From: Methanotrichaceae archaeon
Lineage (GTDB): Archaea; Halobacteriota; Methanosarcinia; Methanotrichales; Methanotrichaceae
DNA length: 15,640 nt
Direction of reading: 5' to 3'
Assembly (NCBI GenBank): GCA_013329455.1
Contig: DUKF01000194.1
Coordinates: 14,577 to 30,216, forward strand
A program made the position numbers and the translations under genes. The notes beneath the pieces were generated by a model. That model was not told the DNA's origin and ran no database searches. It saw nothing but the letters and a program-made list of their open reading frames with translations. Positions within the stretch are counted from its first letter, which is position 1. Each line of letters starts with the position of its first letter. Shown here in pieces: positions 1 through 6,607 of this stretch.

Positions 1-181
1 TCTTGCGTTGTGGTCTAATCATGAGGAAATAGAATATGGCAAAAACTAATACCAAGAAGAGAATAATCGTAGGGTCAAAGCCTTCTTCACCTCCTTCTGG
101 TGGAACACAGCCGCCCATAAATCCCAGAAGCGTGATAAGCAATCCCACTATTAACCCCAGATTTAACTTTTTCCTTTTCAC
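1..181 (-). CDS. yajC: YajC-like preprotein translocase accessory protein (5' part)
   Basis: Sixty codons are visible before the gene leaves the window on the left. It starts with GTG at 181, with a strong AGGAGG Shine-Dalgarno (SD) site about 5 bases upstream. Residues 1-5 are basic (VKRKK). A hydrophobic segment at 6-21 ends in the lipobox-like FMGGC (C25). A short polar linker (PPEGGEEG) follows, then a second hydrophobic helix at about 38-54 ending in FYFLMIRPQRK. An IRPQ(Q/R)K sequence directly after the helix is the hallmark of YajC, the small membrane partner of SecDF in bacteria. The lipobox is unusual, since bacterial YajC is normally a plain single-pass protein. This part is more AT-rich than the neighbouring operon. 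The family call rests on the C-terminal motif; the archaeal role is unknown. SecD/SecF genes may lie beyond the left edge. Confidence 0.75.
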   Translation of the reverse strand, partial: MKRKKLNLGLIVGLLITLLGFMGGCVPPEGGEEGFDPTIILFLVLVFAIFYFLMIRPQRK

Positions 182-206
182 TTTTCCTCCTTTATAAAAT
201 CTAGCG

Positions 207-238
207 TGAATCCCCCGCAGCTTGCTGCGGGGTATTCA
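207..238. repeat. REP/IS200-like imperfect palindrome
   Basis: CCCCGCAGC (213-221), a TT spacer and GCTGCGGGG (224-232) form a perfect 9-bp stem. After one C/T mismatch (212/233), TGAAT (207-211) pairs with ATTCA (234-238). Long GC-rich stems with a tiny loop and an internal mismatch are typical of REP sequences and of the subterminal hairpins of IS200/IS605 elements. It lies between the terminator of the CBS operon and the start of yajC, so a transcription-related role is also possible. No transposase is present in the window. Confidence 0.6.
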
Positions 239-242
239 ATTC

Positions 243-297
243 AAAAAAAATATACATTCGTCCGAGCAGGATGCAGAGAGGGGCTGGACGCCCCCTC
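243..297 (-). terminator. Terminator of the amidohydrolase-usp-CBS operon
   Basis: Reading leftward from the CBS stop at 327, there is a hairpin with arms GGGGC (280-284) and GCCCC (290-294), extended by two further pairs across a bulge. About 30 bases further on is an uninterrupted run of eight T on the minus strand (250-243). T-runs are the main archaeal termination signal. The hairpin may simply add stability. Confidence 0.55.
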
Positions 298-326
298 CAT
301 ATTCGAGATCTTCGTTGAACTTCCCC

Positions 327-1190
327 TCAGATCCCAACTTCGATCGAGTGTTCGATCAGCGCCCAGAGGAGGTCGGAGTCCTTCAGCATCCCTGACAGCT
401 TCTGATGAGACGTCACCACCGGAAGCTGGTCGATCTTCTCTCTCCTCATCACTCTTGCGGACTCGCTGACTTCGCTGCTTTTAATGGCGGTGACCGCGGG
501 AACCATAGCCTGCTTCACGGGGATCTTACGGAGCTCTATACGCGAAACCCCGTAGTAGAAGTTCAGGGTGTCCCGGGTGCTCTCCCAGGTCCACTCGTCC
601 TCCTCGGAGGCCGATGACATGTTCGACATCTCGACGGAGTCCTCTATTACGCTAGCGTTTATCAGGTCCCGGTCGGAGACTATCCCCACCAGCTTCAGAT
701 CAGAGTCGAGGACTGGAGAGGCCTGAACGTTTGCGTACTCCATCACGGCACCCACCACTGGAAGGGGCATCTCGTCCCAGACGGCAACGGTCGTCTTTTC
801 AAAGTACCTCTCGATCGGCCTTTTTATGTCGAGGTCTGCGATCACCCGGACGATGTCGGCTACGCTCACTATCCCAACGAGAGTGCCGTTCTCGATCACA
901 GGAAGACGCCTGATATCGTTCTCCGCCAGAAGTCGTGCCGCTTCGATGACGCTGTCGTCGGACCTTATGACTACAGGGTCGCGGGTCATGAGGAGGGCCG
1001 TCTGTTCCTCCTCGGGGTTTCTGAGAAGGTCGGACCTGGTCACCATCCCCACAAGCTCGCTGCCTTTGACCACCGGAACGCCCGAGACATGTCTCTCCTT
1101 AAGGGTCTTCAAGACCTCGTCCCTGGAACCGGGGATCGTCGCATAGGCGACTTCGCTTACCATAACCTCTTTGACTGGAATCTGGCTCAA
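327..1190 (-). CDS. Four-CBS-domain (double Bateman module) protein
   Basis: The protein has 287 residues made almost entirely of CBS motifs, at about 8-58, 64-118, 128-180 and 226-282. Each shows the typical pattern of a P/M-V start, a hydrophobic helix, (V/L)PVV or SPV, and a G(I/M)V-S/T-x-x-D/R-D-L ending (for example GIVSVADIV at 106-114 and GIVSDRDL at 169-176). CBS pairs bind adenine nucleotides (AMP, ATP, SAM) and act as energy or ligand sensors. No catalytic or DNA-binding domain is attached, so it is probably a free-standing sensor that acts on a partner. An acidic linker (about 184-204, rich in E/D/S) separates CBS3 and CBS4. The ATG overlaps the stop of the upstream universal stress gene by four bases (ATGA), implying translational coupling and a shared role in energy sensing. 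The target protein is unknown. Confidence 0.88.
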   Translation of the reverse strand: MSQIPVKEVMVSEVAYATIPGSRDEVLKTLKERHVSGVPVVKGSELVGMVTRSDLLRNPEEEQTALLMTRDPVVIRSDDSVIEAARLLAENDIRRLPVIENGTLVGIVSVADIVRVIADLDIKRPIERYFEKTTVAVWDEMPLPVVGAVMEYANVQASPVLDSDLKLVGIVSDRDLINASVIEDSVEMSNMSSASEEDEWTWESTRDTLNFYYGVSRIELRKIPVKQAMVPAVTAIKSSEVSESARVMRREKIDQLPVVTSHQKLSGMLKDSDLLWALIEHSIEVGI

Positions 1191-1624
1191 ACCTTCTCCC
1201 CCGGAACTGTCAGGACCGGCACCTTGGAGTTTCGGACCACCTTCTCGGCAACGCTGCCCAAAAGGAACTTGTCAAGGCCGGTCCGCCCGACGCTCCCCAT
1301 GATAACCACGTCAACTCCGGACTCTACGGATGATCTTATGATCTCCTCGCCGGGGTTGCCCTCGATGACCATCTTGGTGCAGCCAACTCCTGCATTTCCG
1401 GCCATCTCCTCGATGTAATCGGTGGCCTCCTCGCCCTCTTTGATCAATAGATCCCTGATGCTCGCAAGAGCCATGTCCTCAGGAAGGTGGCTCAGCCGTC
1501 CTGTGTCGGCGACGTAGATGACGGTGATTGCGCCTCCAGAAAGCCTGGCGAGCTCGACACCCACCTCTGCCGCCCGCTCGCTATGTTTCGAGCCGTCGGT
1601 TGCTATCATTATCCTCTCAAACAT
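1187..1624 (-). CDS. Universal stress protein (UspA family, ATP-binding type)
   Basis: The protein has 145 residues, the usual size of a single-domain USP. The N-terminus MFERIMIATDGSKHSERA matches the family strand 1 and the ATP-contacting D/S region. The C-terminal half carries the nucleotide-binding motif G-2x-G-9x-G(S/T) as MGSVGRTG...LLGSVAEKV (about residues 110-130), followed by the usual hydrophobic strand VPVLTVP. It should therefore bind ATP, probably as a cytosolic dimer. The start is well supported: GAGGT lies 7 bases before the ATG, and the upstream amidohydrolase stops only 10 bases earlier. It overlaps the four-CBS gene by 4 bases. Operon mates with two kinds of adenine-nucleotide fold suggest energy-state signalling, but the sequence does not show what is regulated. 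Confidence 0.92.
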   Translation of the reverse strand: MFERIMIATDGSKHSERAAEVGVELARLSGGAITVIYVADTGRLSHLPEDMALASIRDLLIKEGEEATDYIEEMAGNAGVGCTKMVIEGNPGEEIIRSSVESGVDVVIMGSVGRTGLDKFLLGSVAEKVVRNSKVPVLTVPGEKV

Positions 1625-1634
1625 GGAAAAACCT

Positions 1635-2693
1635 CTAGAGCACGGCCAGAATGTCAGAGGGCCTCGCCCTCCTGACCAAGCTTGCGAGGGGATCGTTCAG
1701 CCCCCACATGTTGTCCGACCGTCTGTCAATGACCATTATCTTGCATTCCTTGCCCACGCGGATGGCGCCAACCGCATCATCCGCGCCCAAGATCTGAGCA
1801 CCGCTTAGAGTGCACATCATAAATACCTGTCTATCGTTATGCAGCAGCGCCTTTGACAGAAACTCCATCTCGGAAAATAGGTTTGGCGAGTTGAGCATGA
1901 CGTTGTCGGTTCCAAGGCCCACGGTGATCCCCATATCCAGCATCAGGGCGACGTCTGGAAGGCCCACGCCCATGGCGAGGTTGGACCTGGGGCAGACGAC
2001 GACGGGAACTCCTGCCTCCGCGATCATCGCGAGGTCCCGGGGTATGGCCTTGGTGAGGTGGACGAGAAAGTCGGGTTCTAAGCTCAAGGCGTCCTCGATG
2101 TCGTCTCTTCCCGCTTCGCCAGCGTGAAGGGCGACCCGTTTTCCCTCGGACCTCGCGGCCTCGACCACCTCCTCGACCCAGGAACGAGGATAATCTCTGG
2201 TGCTGCTGATCCCGACCCCCCAGCATTTTGGATGAACATGGATTGATCCGGGATTGGGCCTTCCAAGGACTCTTCCGATCAGGTCTGTGCCCTCCATCGC
2301 CTCGAAGAGCATCTCGACCCCCTCCTCGCCGCCCTCTCGAAAGTCGGCGAAGGCAGAGGTTCCAGATCGAGTCATCTCCAAAAGCGACCTTCTCATCCCC
2401 TCGACCTTGTCCTGTCGGGAGGCCCCCAATAGAGCCCTGTGCTTGAGACCGCCGGGCCCCACAAGCTCGCCGAGGGGGAGAAAGGGCGGGTCCTTGAAGA
2501 TGGAGTCGCCCAGGTGGACGTGGGAGTTGACGAGGGCCGGGCATATTATCCCCTCAAGATCCGAGTCGACCTTCTCGCTCCCGATCTCCGCAACGACCCC
2601 CTTTCGCAAGAGTAGGTACCCCTCGAAGGGCTCAAACTCCTCGCCCAGAAGGATCGTTCCGGACAGGATGATCTCGTCGTCCATCTTTTGCAT
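1635..2693 (-). CDS. Amidohydrolase (cytosine deaminase/SsnA-like metal-dependent hydrolase)
   Basis: The protein has 352 residues. It has an N-terminal beta-sandwich strand region (SGTILLGEEFEPFEGYLLL) and then the metal site of the amidohydrolase superfamily: NSHVHLGD (H58, H60), ALHAGEA (H190, E193), VHL (H212) and GLGTDN (D263). The set HxH, H with a nearby E, H and D fits the subtype III deaminase/chlorohydrolase group (COG0402). It is shorter than the usual 420-450 residues, mainly by small deletions. Deamination of a purine, pyrimidine or related ring is the family expectation, but the substrate cannot be read from sequence. It heads an operon with usp and the CBS gene and is divergent from the riboflavin reductase gene, so a nucleotide- or pterin-linked substrate is possible. 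The TATA-like AAATATTT about 25 bases upstream suggests a leaderless mRNA starting at this ATG; the ATG at 2684 is an alternative start. Confidence 0.85.
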   Translation of the reverse strand: MQKMDDEIILSGTILLGEEFEPFEGYLLLRKGVVAEIGSEKVDSDLEGIICPALVNSHVHLGDSIFKDPPFLPLGELVGPGGLKHRALLGASRQDKVEGMRRSLLEMTRSGTSAFADFREGGEEGVEMLFEAMEGTDLIGRVLGRPNPGSIHVHPKCWGVGISSTRDYPRSWVEEVVEAARSEGKRVALHAGEAGRDDIEDALSLEPDFLVHLTKAIPRDLAMIAEAGVPVVVCPRSNLAMGVGLPDVALMLDMGITVGLGTDNVMLNSPNLFSEMEFLSKALLHNDRQVFMMCTLSGAQILGADDAVGAIRVGKECKIMVIDRRSDNMWGLNDPLASLVRRARPSDILAVL

Positions 2694-2714
2694 CGGAAGA
2701 AAATAATGGCGGGA

Positions 2715-2722
2715 AAATATTT
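2715..2722. promoter_or_regulatory. Shared palindromic TATA box of a divergent promoter
   Basis: AAATATTT is self-complementary and is the only good TATA-like element in the 57-base gap. Its centre is about 25 bases from the amidohydrolase ATG (2693, minus) and about 33 bases from the arfC ATG (2751, plus). Both distances fit an archaeal TATA box feeding a leaderless or nearly leaderless transcript. The two genes may therefore share one TBP site, with flanking BRE bases setting direction. Confidence 0.45.
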
Positions 2723-2750
2723 AGCTTTCCTCTCTAAGCTTCAGATCATC

Positions 2751-3416
2751 ATGGATAGGCCCTTGGTCATCATCAACAGCGCCATGAGCGCTGATGGAAA
2801 GATCAGTTCCGTTGAACGAAAGCAGGTGAGGATATCAGGCCGAAAGGACATGGATCGGGTGAAGCTCCTCCGGGCCGAGAGCGACGCGGTCATGGTGGGG
2901 GTGGGAACGGTCCTGGCTGACGATCCGGGCCTCAGGGTCAAGTCCCCGGATCTGAAAAAGATGAGAACGAATCGGGGCCTTTCCGAAACCCCTCTCCGGG
3001 TGGTCGTCGACAGCCGGGCGAGAACCCCTCAAGAGGCGGAGGTTTTGGGCGAGGGGTGCATCCTCGCCGTCTCCAAAGCGGCTCCAGAGGAGCGGATCGA
3101 CCTCTTGCGGGAGAAGTGCGAGATCGTCGTTGCCGGCGATGGAAGGGTCGATTTGAGAGAGCTTCTTTCGATATTGCACAAAAAAGGGGTCAGTAGGCTG
3201 ATGGTGGAAGGGGGCGCCACTTTAAACTGGTCTCTCATCGAGGCGGGCCTCGTCGACGAGATATCGGTTTACCTTGGCCCAATGATCATCGGTGGGGAGG
3301 AGGCGCCCACCCTGGTGGACGGCCCTGGTTTTTGCGACGATTATCCGAAGCTTGAACTCCTCTCGATCGAGGCACTGGATGAAGGCGCCCTCCTCCGGTG
3401 GCGCGTCCTTTCTTGA
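2751..3416 (+). CDS. arfC: 2,5-diamino-6-ribosylamino-pyrimidinone 5'-phosphate reductase (riboflavin/F420 flavin route)
   Basis: The protein has 221 residues, matching the usual single-domain archaeal enzyme of about 220. It belongs to the RibD C-terminal reductase/DHFR-like family: the N-terminus RPLVIINSAMSADGKIS contains the SADGKI signature (13-18), followed by GVGTVLADDPGLRV (51-63), then VEGGATLNWSL (152-162) and LGPMIIGGEEAPT (175-187), which form the NADPH and substrate sites. In archaea this enzyme reduces the ribosylamino-pyrimidine before deamination, the reverse of the bacterial order, on the way to riboflavin, FAD and the deazaflavin of F420. The start was set at 2751 because homology begins there; an in-frame ATG at 2688 would add 21 non-conserved residues and overlap the divergent gene. 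It converges on the DUF169 gene with only 13 bases between stops. Confidence 0.88.
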   Translation: MDRPLVIINSAMSADGKISSVERKQVRISGRKDMDRVKLLRAESDAVMVGVGTVLADDPGLRVKSPDLKKMRTNRGLSETPLRVVVDSRARTPQEAEVLGEGCILAVSKAAPEERIDLLREKCEIVVAGDGRVDLRELLSILHKKGVSRLMVEGGATLNWSLIEAGLVDEISVYLGPMIIGGEEAPTLVDGPGFCDDYPKLELLSIEALDEGALLRWRVLS

Positions 3417-3419
3417 ATT

Positions 3420-3435
3420 TCCTGAACGTTCAGGA
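3420..3435. terminator. Perfect 16-base palindrome between convergent genes
   Basis: TCCTGAACGTTCAGGA is fully self-complementary and spans the stop codon of the DUF169 gene (3430-3432), four bases after the arfC stop. As RNA it could form a 6-bp stem with an ACGT loop from either strand, so a bidirectional terminator is plausible. There is no long T-run beside it, which weakens the call. A dimeric-protein binding site is the alternative. Confidence 0.35.
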
Positions 3436-4131
3436 CCTCATCCAGTTGTCCCAACCCTCGCCCTTTTCGGCCAGAATCGGTGAGATCTTCTCGGCCATGT
3501 CGAAGGGCATTCCTACAACAACGAAGTCGTCCTCTAATCCAGCGTTCTTGGCGGCGCCGTCGCATCCCATGGAGACGTTCACGTCACCTTTCAGGATGGG
3601 CGAGGAGGTGGCGTCGACGCAGAAGGACTGGATGCCTGAGGTGTCGAAGTTGACCCTGCCGCCCTCCTTGTAGAGGGCAGCCTGGACCACCCTTCTTGCT
3701 TGGAAGGGCTTTCCGACGAAGATGACGACGTCCGGCTTCACCTTCATCTTTTCAAGGGGCGCGACGAGGGTTGCGATCGTGCTTCCCGCCTTCTGGGCCG
3801 GGAAGGACGAGACGATATTCGAGCCCGACTCTTTGGTGACGCACTTGTTCAGCTTTGAGAAGTAGAGGTTGCCAGACGAGATGTTCTCCGGAAACTCCAT
3901 GAGACCCAGGCCCGCTGCACCGCCTTTGCAGGAGTGCATGTCGACTTTGGCGAGGGTCGTCTCGCCCCTGAGTCTGGCCGCCTGGACCATCTCGCAGTAG
4001 CGGAGGGGCTCGATGATCATCTTAACGTCCTTGGGGATGTCCTCCTCATTTCTCAACAGTTTCACGCCCACAGGGTTTGTTTCCAGGTGGAGTGTTTCGA
4101 CCAGGGTCTTTGCCATCTCATCAAGTTCCAT
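3430..4131 (-). CDS. DUF169 family protein, cysteine-rich
   Basis: The protein has 233 residues, the usual length for DUF169 (PF02596). Recognisable parts are the N-terminal TNPVGVKLL (18-26), the RYCEMVQAAR segment (44-53), the MHSCKGGAAGLGL segment (65-77), PDVVIFVGKPFQARRVVQA (133-151) and the C-terminal VSMGCDGAAKNAGL (187-199). Five cysteines (C46, C68, C97, C171, C190) stand in the conserved blocks, which suggests metal or Fe-S binding, though this is not proven. The biochemical role of the family is unknown. It is common in anaerobes and methanogens. The start has GAGGT 7 bases upstream and a TATA-like GTATAC further up. It is transcribed alone and is convergent with arfC. Confidence 0.85.
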   Translation of the reverse strand: MELDEMAKTLVETLHLETNPVGVKLLRNEEDIPKDVKMIIEPLRYCEMVQAARLRGETTLAKVDMHSCKGGAAGLGLMEFPENISSGNLYFSKLNKCVTKESGSNIVSSFPAQKAGSTIATLVAPLEKMKVKPDVVIFVGKPFQARRVVQAALYKEGGRVNFDTSGIQSFCVDATSSPILKGDVNVSMGCDGAAKNAGLEDDFVVVGMPFDMAEKISPILAEKGEGWDNWMRS

Positions 4132-4173
4132 GGAGAATACCTCGCAGTTTTTACCTTAGGACGGGTTTGCTTC

Positions 4174-4183
4174 GGGTATACAT
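4174..4183 (-). promoter_or_regulatory. Probable TATA box of the DUF169 gene
   Basis: On the minus strand the sequence reads GATGTATACCC. Its centre is about 47 bases before the DUF169 ATG at 4131. Transcription would start near 4152, giving a leader of about 20 bases that includes the GAGGT ribosome-binding site. The match to the archaeal TATA consensus is moderate. Confidence 0.35.
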
Positions 4184-4400
4184 CTCTCTTGCGCTCAGAG
4201 GTCTGATCGATTTGAGTATTTCACATCGGGGCGGGGTTGAGGAGAACAGTCCCAAAAAGAATGCCTCAACGTCTTTCCTGAAGAGGCGGTGAGGAATATC
4301 TACGGTCGTATCCGGAAGATCGAAACGAAGCTGTATGCAACTTGTTTGGCGAATGTACCGCCCAGTGAATGTCCAATCTGTTGATCACATTCGCCATCCT

Positions 4401-4429
4401 ACCTGTCGATTTGAGAACTGAAAATGCCG
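4401..4429 (+). repeat. Short intergenic repeat, copy 1
   Basis: It begins ACCTGTCGAT and ends with the 12-mer CTGAAAATGCCG. The same beginning (one T/C change) and the identical 12-mer occur at 8925-8962, with a longer middle. Both copies lie in AT-rich intergenic DNA flanking the kamA/ATP-grasp operon. Confidence 0.4.
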
Positions 4430-4452
4430 GAAATAACGAAAAATACAGATGA

Positions 4453-4968
4453 CTATCTACTCACTTCCAACGCCCCTAAATAGCACCTCTCCGCCTTCTC
4501 GCTGAAGCAGACGAGCACCACTTTCTCGATAGAGCCATTCGCCTCCAAAAACCGCCCGATCTCGGCAACAGCGATTTGTGATGCCCGTTCCGCCGGAAAC
4601 CCGTAGGCTCCGGTGCTGATAGCCGGAAAGGCGATCGTTTTTATCCCATTTTCTTCGGCAAGCTTCAAAGAGCTCCTGTAGGCTTTTGCCAGAAGCTCGT
4701 CCTCGCCAGAGGCGCCGCCCCGCCAGATCGGTCCCACTGTGTGAATCACCCACCTTGCGGGAAGATTGTAGCCTTTGGTGATCCTGGCTTCGCCCGTGGA
4801 ACAGCCGCCGAGGTTTCGGCACTCCTCAAGAAGACCGGGGCCTGCTGCCCGATGTATCGCGCCGTCGACGCCCCCTCCGCCCAACAGGGAACTGTTGGCG
4901 GCGTTGACGATGGCGTCGACCTCCAATTTCGTGATGTCGCCCAGGACGACCTCGATCCTTTCGTTCAT
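4453..4968 (-). CDS. Macrodomain protein (MacroD-type ADP-ribosyl hydrolase / O-acetyl-ADP-ribose deacetylase)
   Basis: The protein has 171 residues, a complete stand-alone macrodomain. The ADP-ribose pocket motifs are all present: GDIT (10-13), [19 protein letters not shown] (21-39, with the NAAN asparagines and the catalytic-type D35 after the glycines), HTVGP (76-80) and [13 protein letters not shown] (113-125). The family removes ADP-ribose from proteins or deacetylates O-acetyl-ADP-ribose. The start was put at 4968 because GGAGG stands 9 bases upstream and homology begins there; the open frame extends upstream to 5091 but would overlap the preceding gene. It follows the ATP-grasp-GNAT gene by 94 bases in the same direction and has its own TATA-like ATATAG at about 5004-5009, so it may be only partly co-transcribed. 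Any link to the acetyl/peptide pathway upstream is unproven. Confidence 0.92.
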   Translation of the reverse strand: MNERIEVVLGDITKLEVDAIVNAANSSLLGGGGVDGAIHRAAGPGLLEECRNLGGCSTGEARITKGYNLPARWVIHTVGPIWRGGASGEDELLAKAYRSSLKLAEENGIKTIAFPAISTGAYGFPAERASQIAVAEIGRFLEANGSIEKVVLVCFSEKAERCYLGALEVSR

Positions 4969-5003
4969 TTCCGTCCTCCGATCGAAAACGGGTGAATCTG
5001 ATT

Positions 5004-5009
5004 CTATAT
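5004..5009 (-). promoter_or_regulatory. Possible internal promoter of the macrodomain gene
   Basis: ATATAG on the minus strand sits in the 94-base gap, centred about 38 bases before the ATG at 4968. A transcript from it would start near 4980 and include the GGAGG ribosome-binding site. This suggests independent expression of the macrodomain gene from the operon before it. Confidence 0.35.
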
Positions 5010-5062
5010 CCCGATTTTGGAGGTGGTGTGGAAAAGGAACGAATCGATCTGTCACCCACTGC

Positions 5063-6607
5063 TTATCGTTCCGATCCCGATCTTCGGGCAAGAAACTCGT
5101 ATTTCGTGATGTCGAAGAGGATGTCGTTCAGGCAGCACTCCTTCAGTCGGGAGCTGGCCCGCCTGGTCCCTATCATTCTGAAGCCCGCGCCCTCAAGGGC
5201 CCTTATCGAGGATAGGTTCTCCACGGTGGCCGAGGCGAATATCGATCTCAGGCCCAGGCGGCAAAAGCCGTGGTTCATGAGCGCCTCAACGATCTTTCTG
5301 CCCAGGACCTTGCCCCTGTAATCGGATTCGCCGATCAGGTACGAGATCTCGCAGGTGCAATGAGTCCTGTCGTAGAGGGAGGCAAACCCGATCGGGACAT
5401 CGCCCTTGTAAATCACGAAGTCCTCGTCCTTGGAGCAGAGGATGCTGACTTCGAGCTGATCTATCGTGAGGGACGAAGAGGGCTCCATGTACTTTGTCAG
5501 CTCTTCGTCTCTGAACCACCTGAAGAGCAGGGGGGCATCTTTTACCCTCACGCACTTGAAGTCGAGCTCGCCTGACAAGAAGCCCTCATCCTGGCCAGTT
5601 GCCTCAGTCCATAGATCGCCCTTTCCCCACCGATCCAGGGCGGACATCGCTATCCTCTCGATAAGCTTCGGGTAGTCCATGCCAGCGGCAGCCGCGGCTC
5701 TGGCAAAGCCGCTGCCACTCGGGTTGATGCAGGGGTTTGGGTTCACTTCGATCACGAAGGGCTCGCCGTCTTCGTCCCTGATTCGAAAGTCGACCCTGGC
5801 GTAGTTTTCAACTCCCAGTGCAGAGCAGGCCTGCCGGGCGAGAAGCTCGATCCTCTCCTTTTGTTCCGGCTCAAGGGGGGCAGGGCAAAGGGGCACCGTG
5901 TTCTGGTAGAAAGGGCTATCCTCCAGCCATTTCGCCTCAAAGCCGAGGATCTGTGGGACGCCGTCGGGCAGGTTGAAGACGATCTCTGAGATAGGCAGAA
6001 CCTCGGCTCCGTCCGGCCCGATGATCAGGGCAGCGTTCATCTCTCTTCCTGCAATGTACTCCTCCACGAGAGCCGGCTGGCGATAGGTCTCGAGAATTCG
6101 AGCTACCTTGACCCTCAGATCGTTTTCGTCCCTGGCGATGGAGTCACTGGTGATGCCTATGCTCGCATCTTCCAGGACGGGCTTGATGATCACTGGAAAG
6201 TCGAGGCTGAATAGATCCTCTGAGCTGCGAAAGAGCTGGAACCGGGGCGTTGGTATCCCCTCCCTTTCGAGGACGAGCTTGGCGAGGTGCTTGTCCCTTG
6301 CGACCTCGAGGGCTCCGGGCGATGAGCCGGTGCAGGCAACGCCCAGAAGCTCGATGAAACCGGCGACGTTCGGCTCAGCTCGAAGGTTGTCGCCGAAACC
6401 CTCGGCCAGATTGAATACGAGATCAAAGTTTTTGAGGGAGAAGAGCGCTTCCAGGCTGCACTGGAGGGGGACTGCCTCGTGGCCTTTCGCCTCGAGGCTC
6501 ATTTTCGCGCCCTCGACCGTCTCCAGGACCTCAAGCTCGGCCTCCATCTCGATCTTGCTCCTGGAGGAGCCCTCGCCTGGGATGTTGTAGAGGATCGCAA
6601 CCTTCAT
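5063..6607 (-). CDS. Fusion: D-Ala-D-Ala-ligase-like ATP-grasp enzyme + GNAT acetyltransferase
   Basis: The protein has 514 residues. Residues 1-325 are a Ddl-type ATP-grasp ligase: [10 protein letters not shown] (65-74), the ATP lysine region [17 protein letters not shown] (136-152), [12 protein letters not shown] (180-191), [12 protein letters not shown] (270-281) and the metal-binding FVIEVNPNP (284-292). Residues 348-503 are a RimJ/RimL-like GNAT domain, with [10 protein letters not shown] (429-438) as the acetyl-CoA loop and the typical [14 protein letters not shown] (463-476). The loop normally reads RxxGxG, but here the middle glycine is V434. ATP-grasp enzymes of this class join a carboxylate to an amine. 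Its ATG overlaps the stop of the first ATP-grasp gene by 4 bases, and kamA precedes both. I infer that it ligates and acetylates a product containing beta-lysine. Murein synthesis is unlikely in a methanogen. The actual substrates are unknown. Confidence 0.88.
   Translation of the reverse strand: MKVAILYNIPGEGSSRSKIEMEAELEVLETVEGAKMSLEAKGHEAVPLQCSLEALFSLKNFDLVFNLAEGFGDNLRAEPNVAGFIELLGVACTGSSPGALEVARDKHLAKLVLEREGIPTPRFQLFRSSEDLFSLDFPVIIKPVLEDASIGITSDSIARDENDLRVKVARILETYRQPALVEEYIAGREMNAALIIGPDGAEVLPISEIVFNLPDGVPQILGFEAKWLEDSPFYQNTVPLCPAPLEPEQKERIELLARQACSALGVENYARVDFRIRDEDGEPFVIEVNPNPCINPSGSGFARAAAAAGMDYPKLIERIAMSALDRWGKGDLWTEATGQDEGFLSGELDFKCVRVKDAPLLFRWFRDEELTKYMEPSSSLTIDQLEVSILCSKDEDFVIYKGDVPIGFASLYDRTHCTCEISYLIGESDYRGKVLGRKIVEALMNHGFCRLGLRSIFASATVENLSSIRALEGAGFRMIGTRRASSRLKECCLNDILFDITKYEFLARRSGSER

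Larger units (their letters stand above)
4132..4452. other. 321-base gap with no convincing gene
   Basis: This gap holds the DUF169 promoter at one end and the 3' flank of the macrodomain gene at the other, where a T-rich stretch on the minus strand (about 4439-4446) may terminate that gene. A 47-codon open stretch on the plus strand (4241-4384) has a protein-like middle (FPEEAVRNIYGRIRKIETK) and ends ECPIC-stop. It has no ATG and no SD site, so it may be a decayed gene end. The right part carries one copy of a short intergenic repeat (4401-4429). Confidence 0.5.

Noticed and set aside
1837..2544. A 235-codon minus-strand frame inside the amidohydrolase gene
   Set aside because: It is rich in R, G and P, as expected for an off-frame reading of GC-rich DNA, while the overlapping frame has the full metal site.
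4132..4452. tRNA or other known RNA gene in the gap
   Set aside because: No T-loop GTTCRA-type sequence or cloverleaf pairing was found in this or the other gaps.
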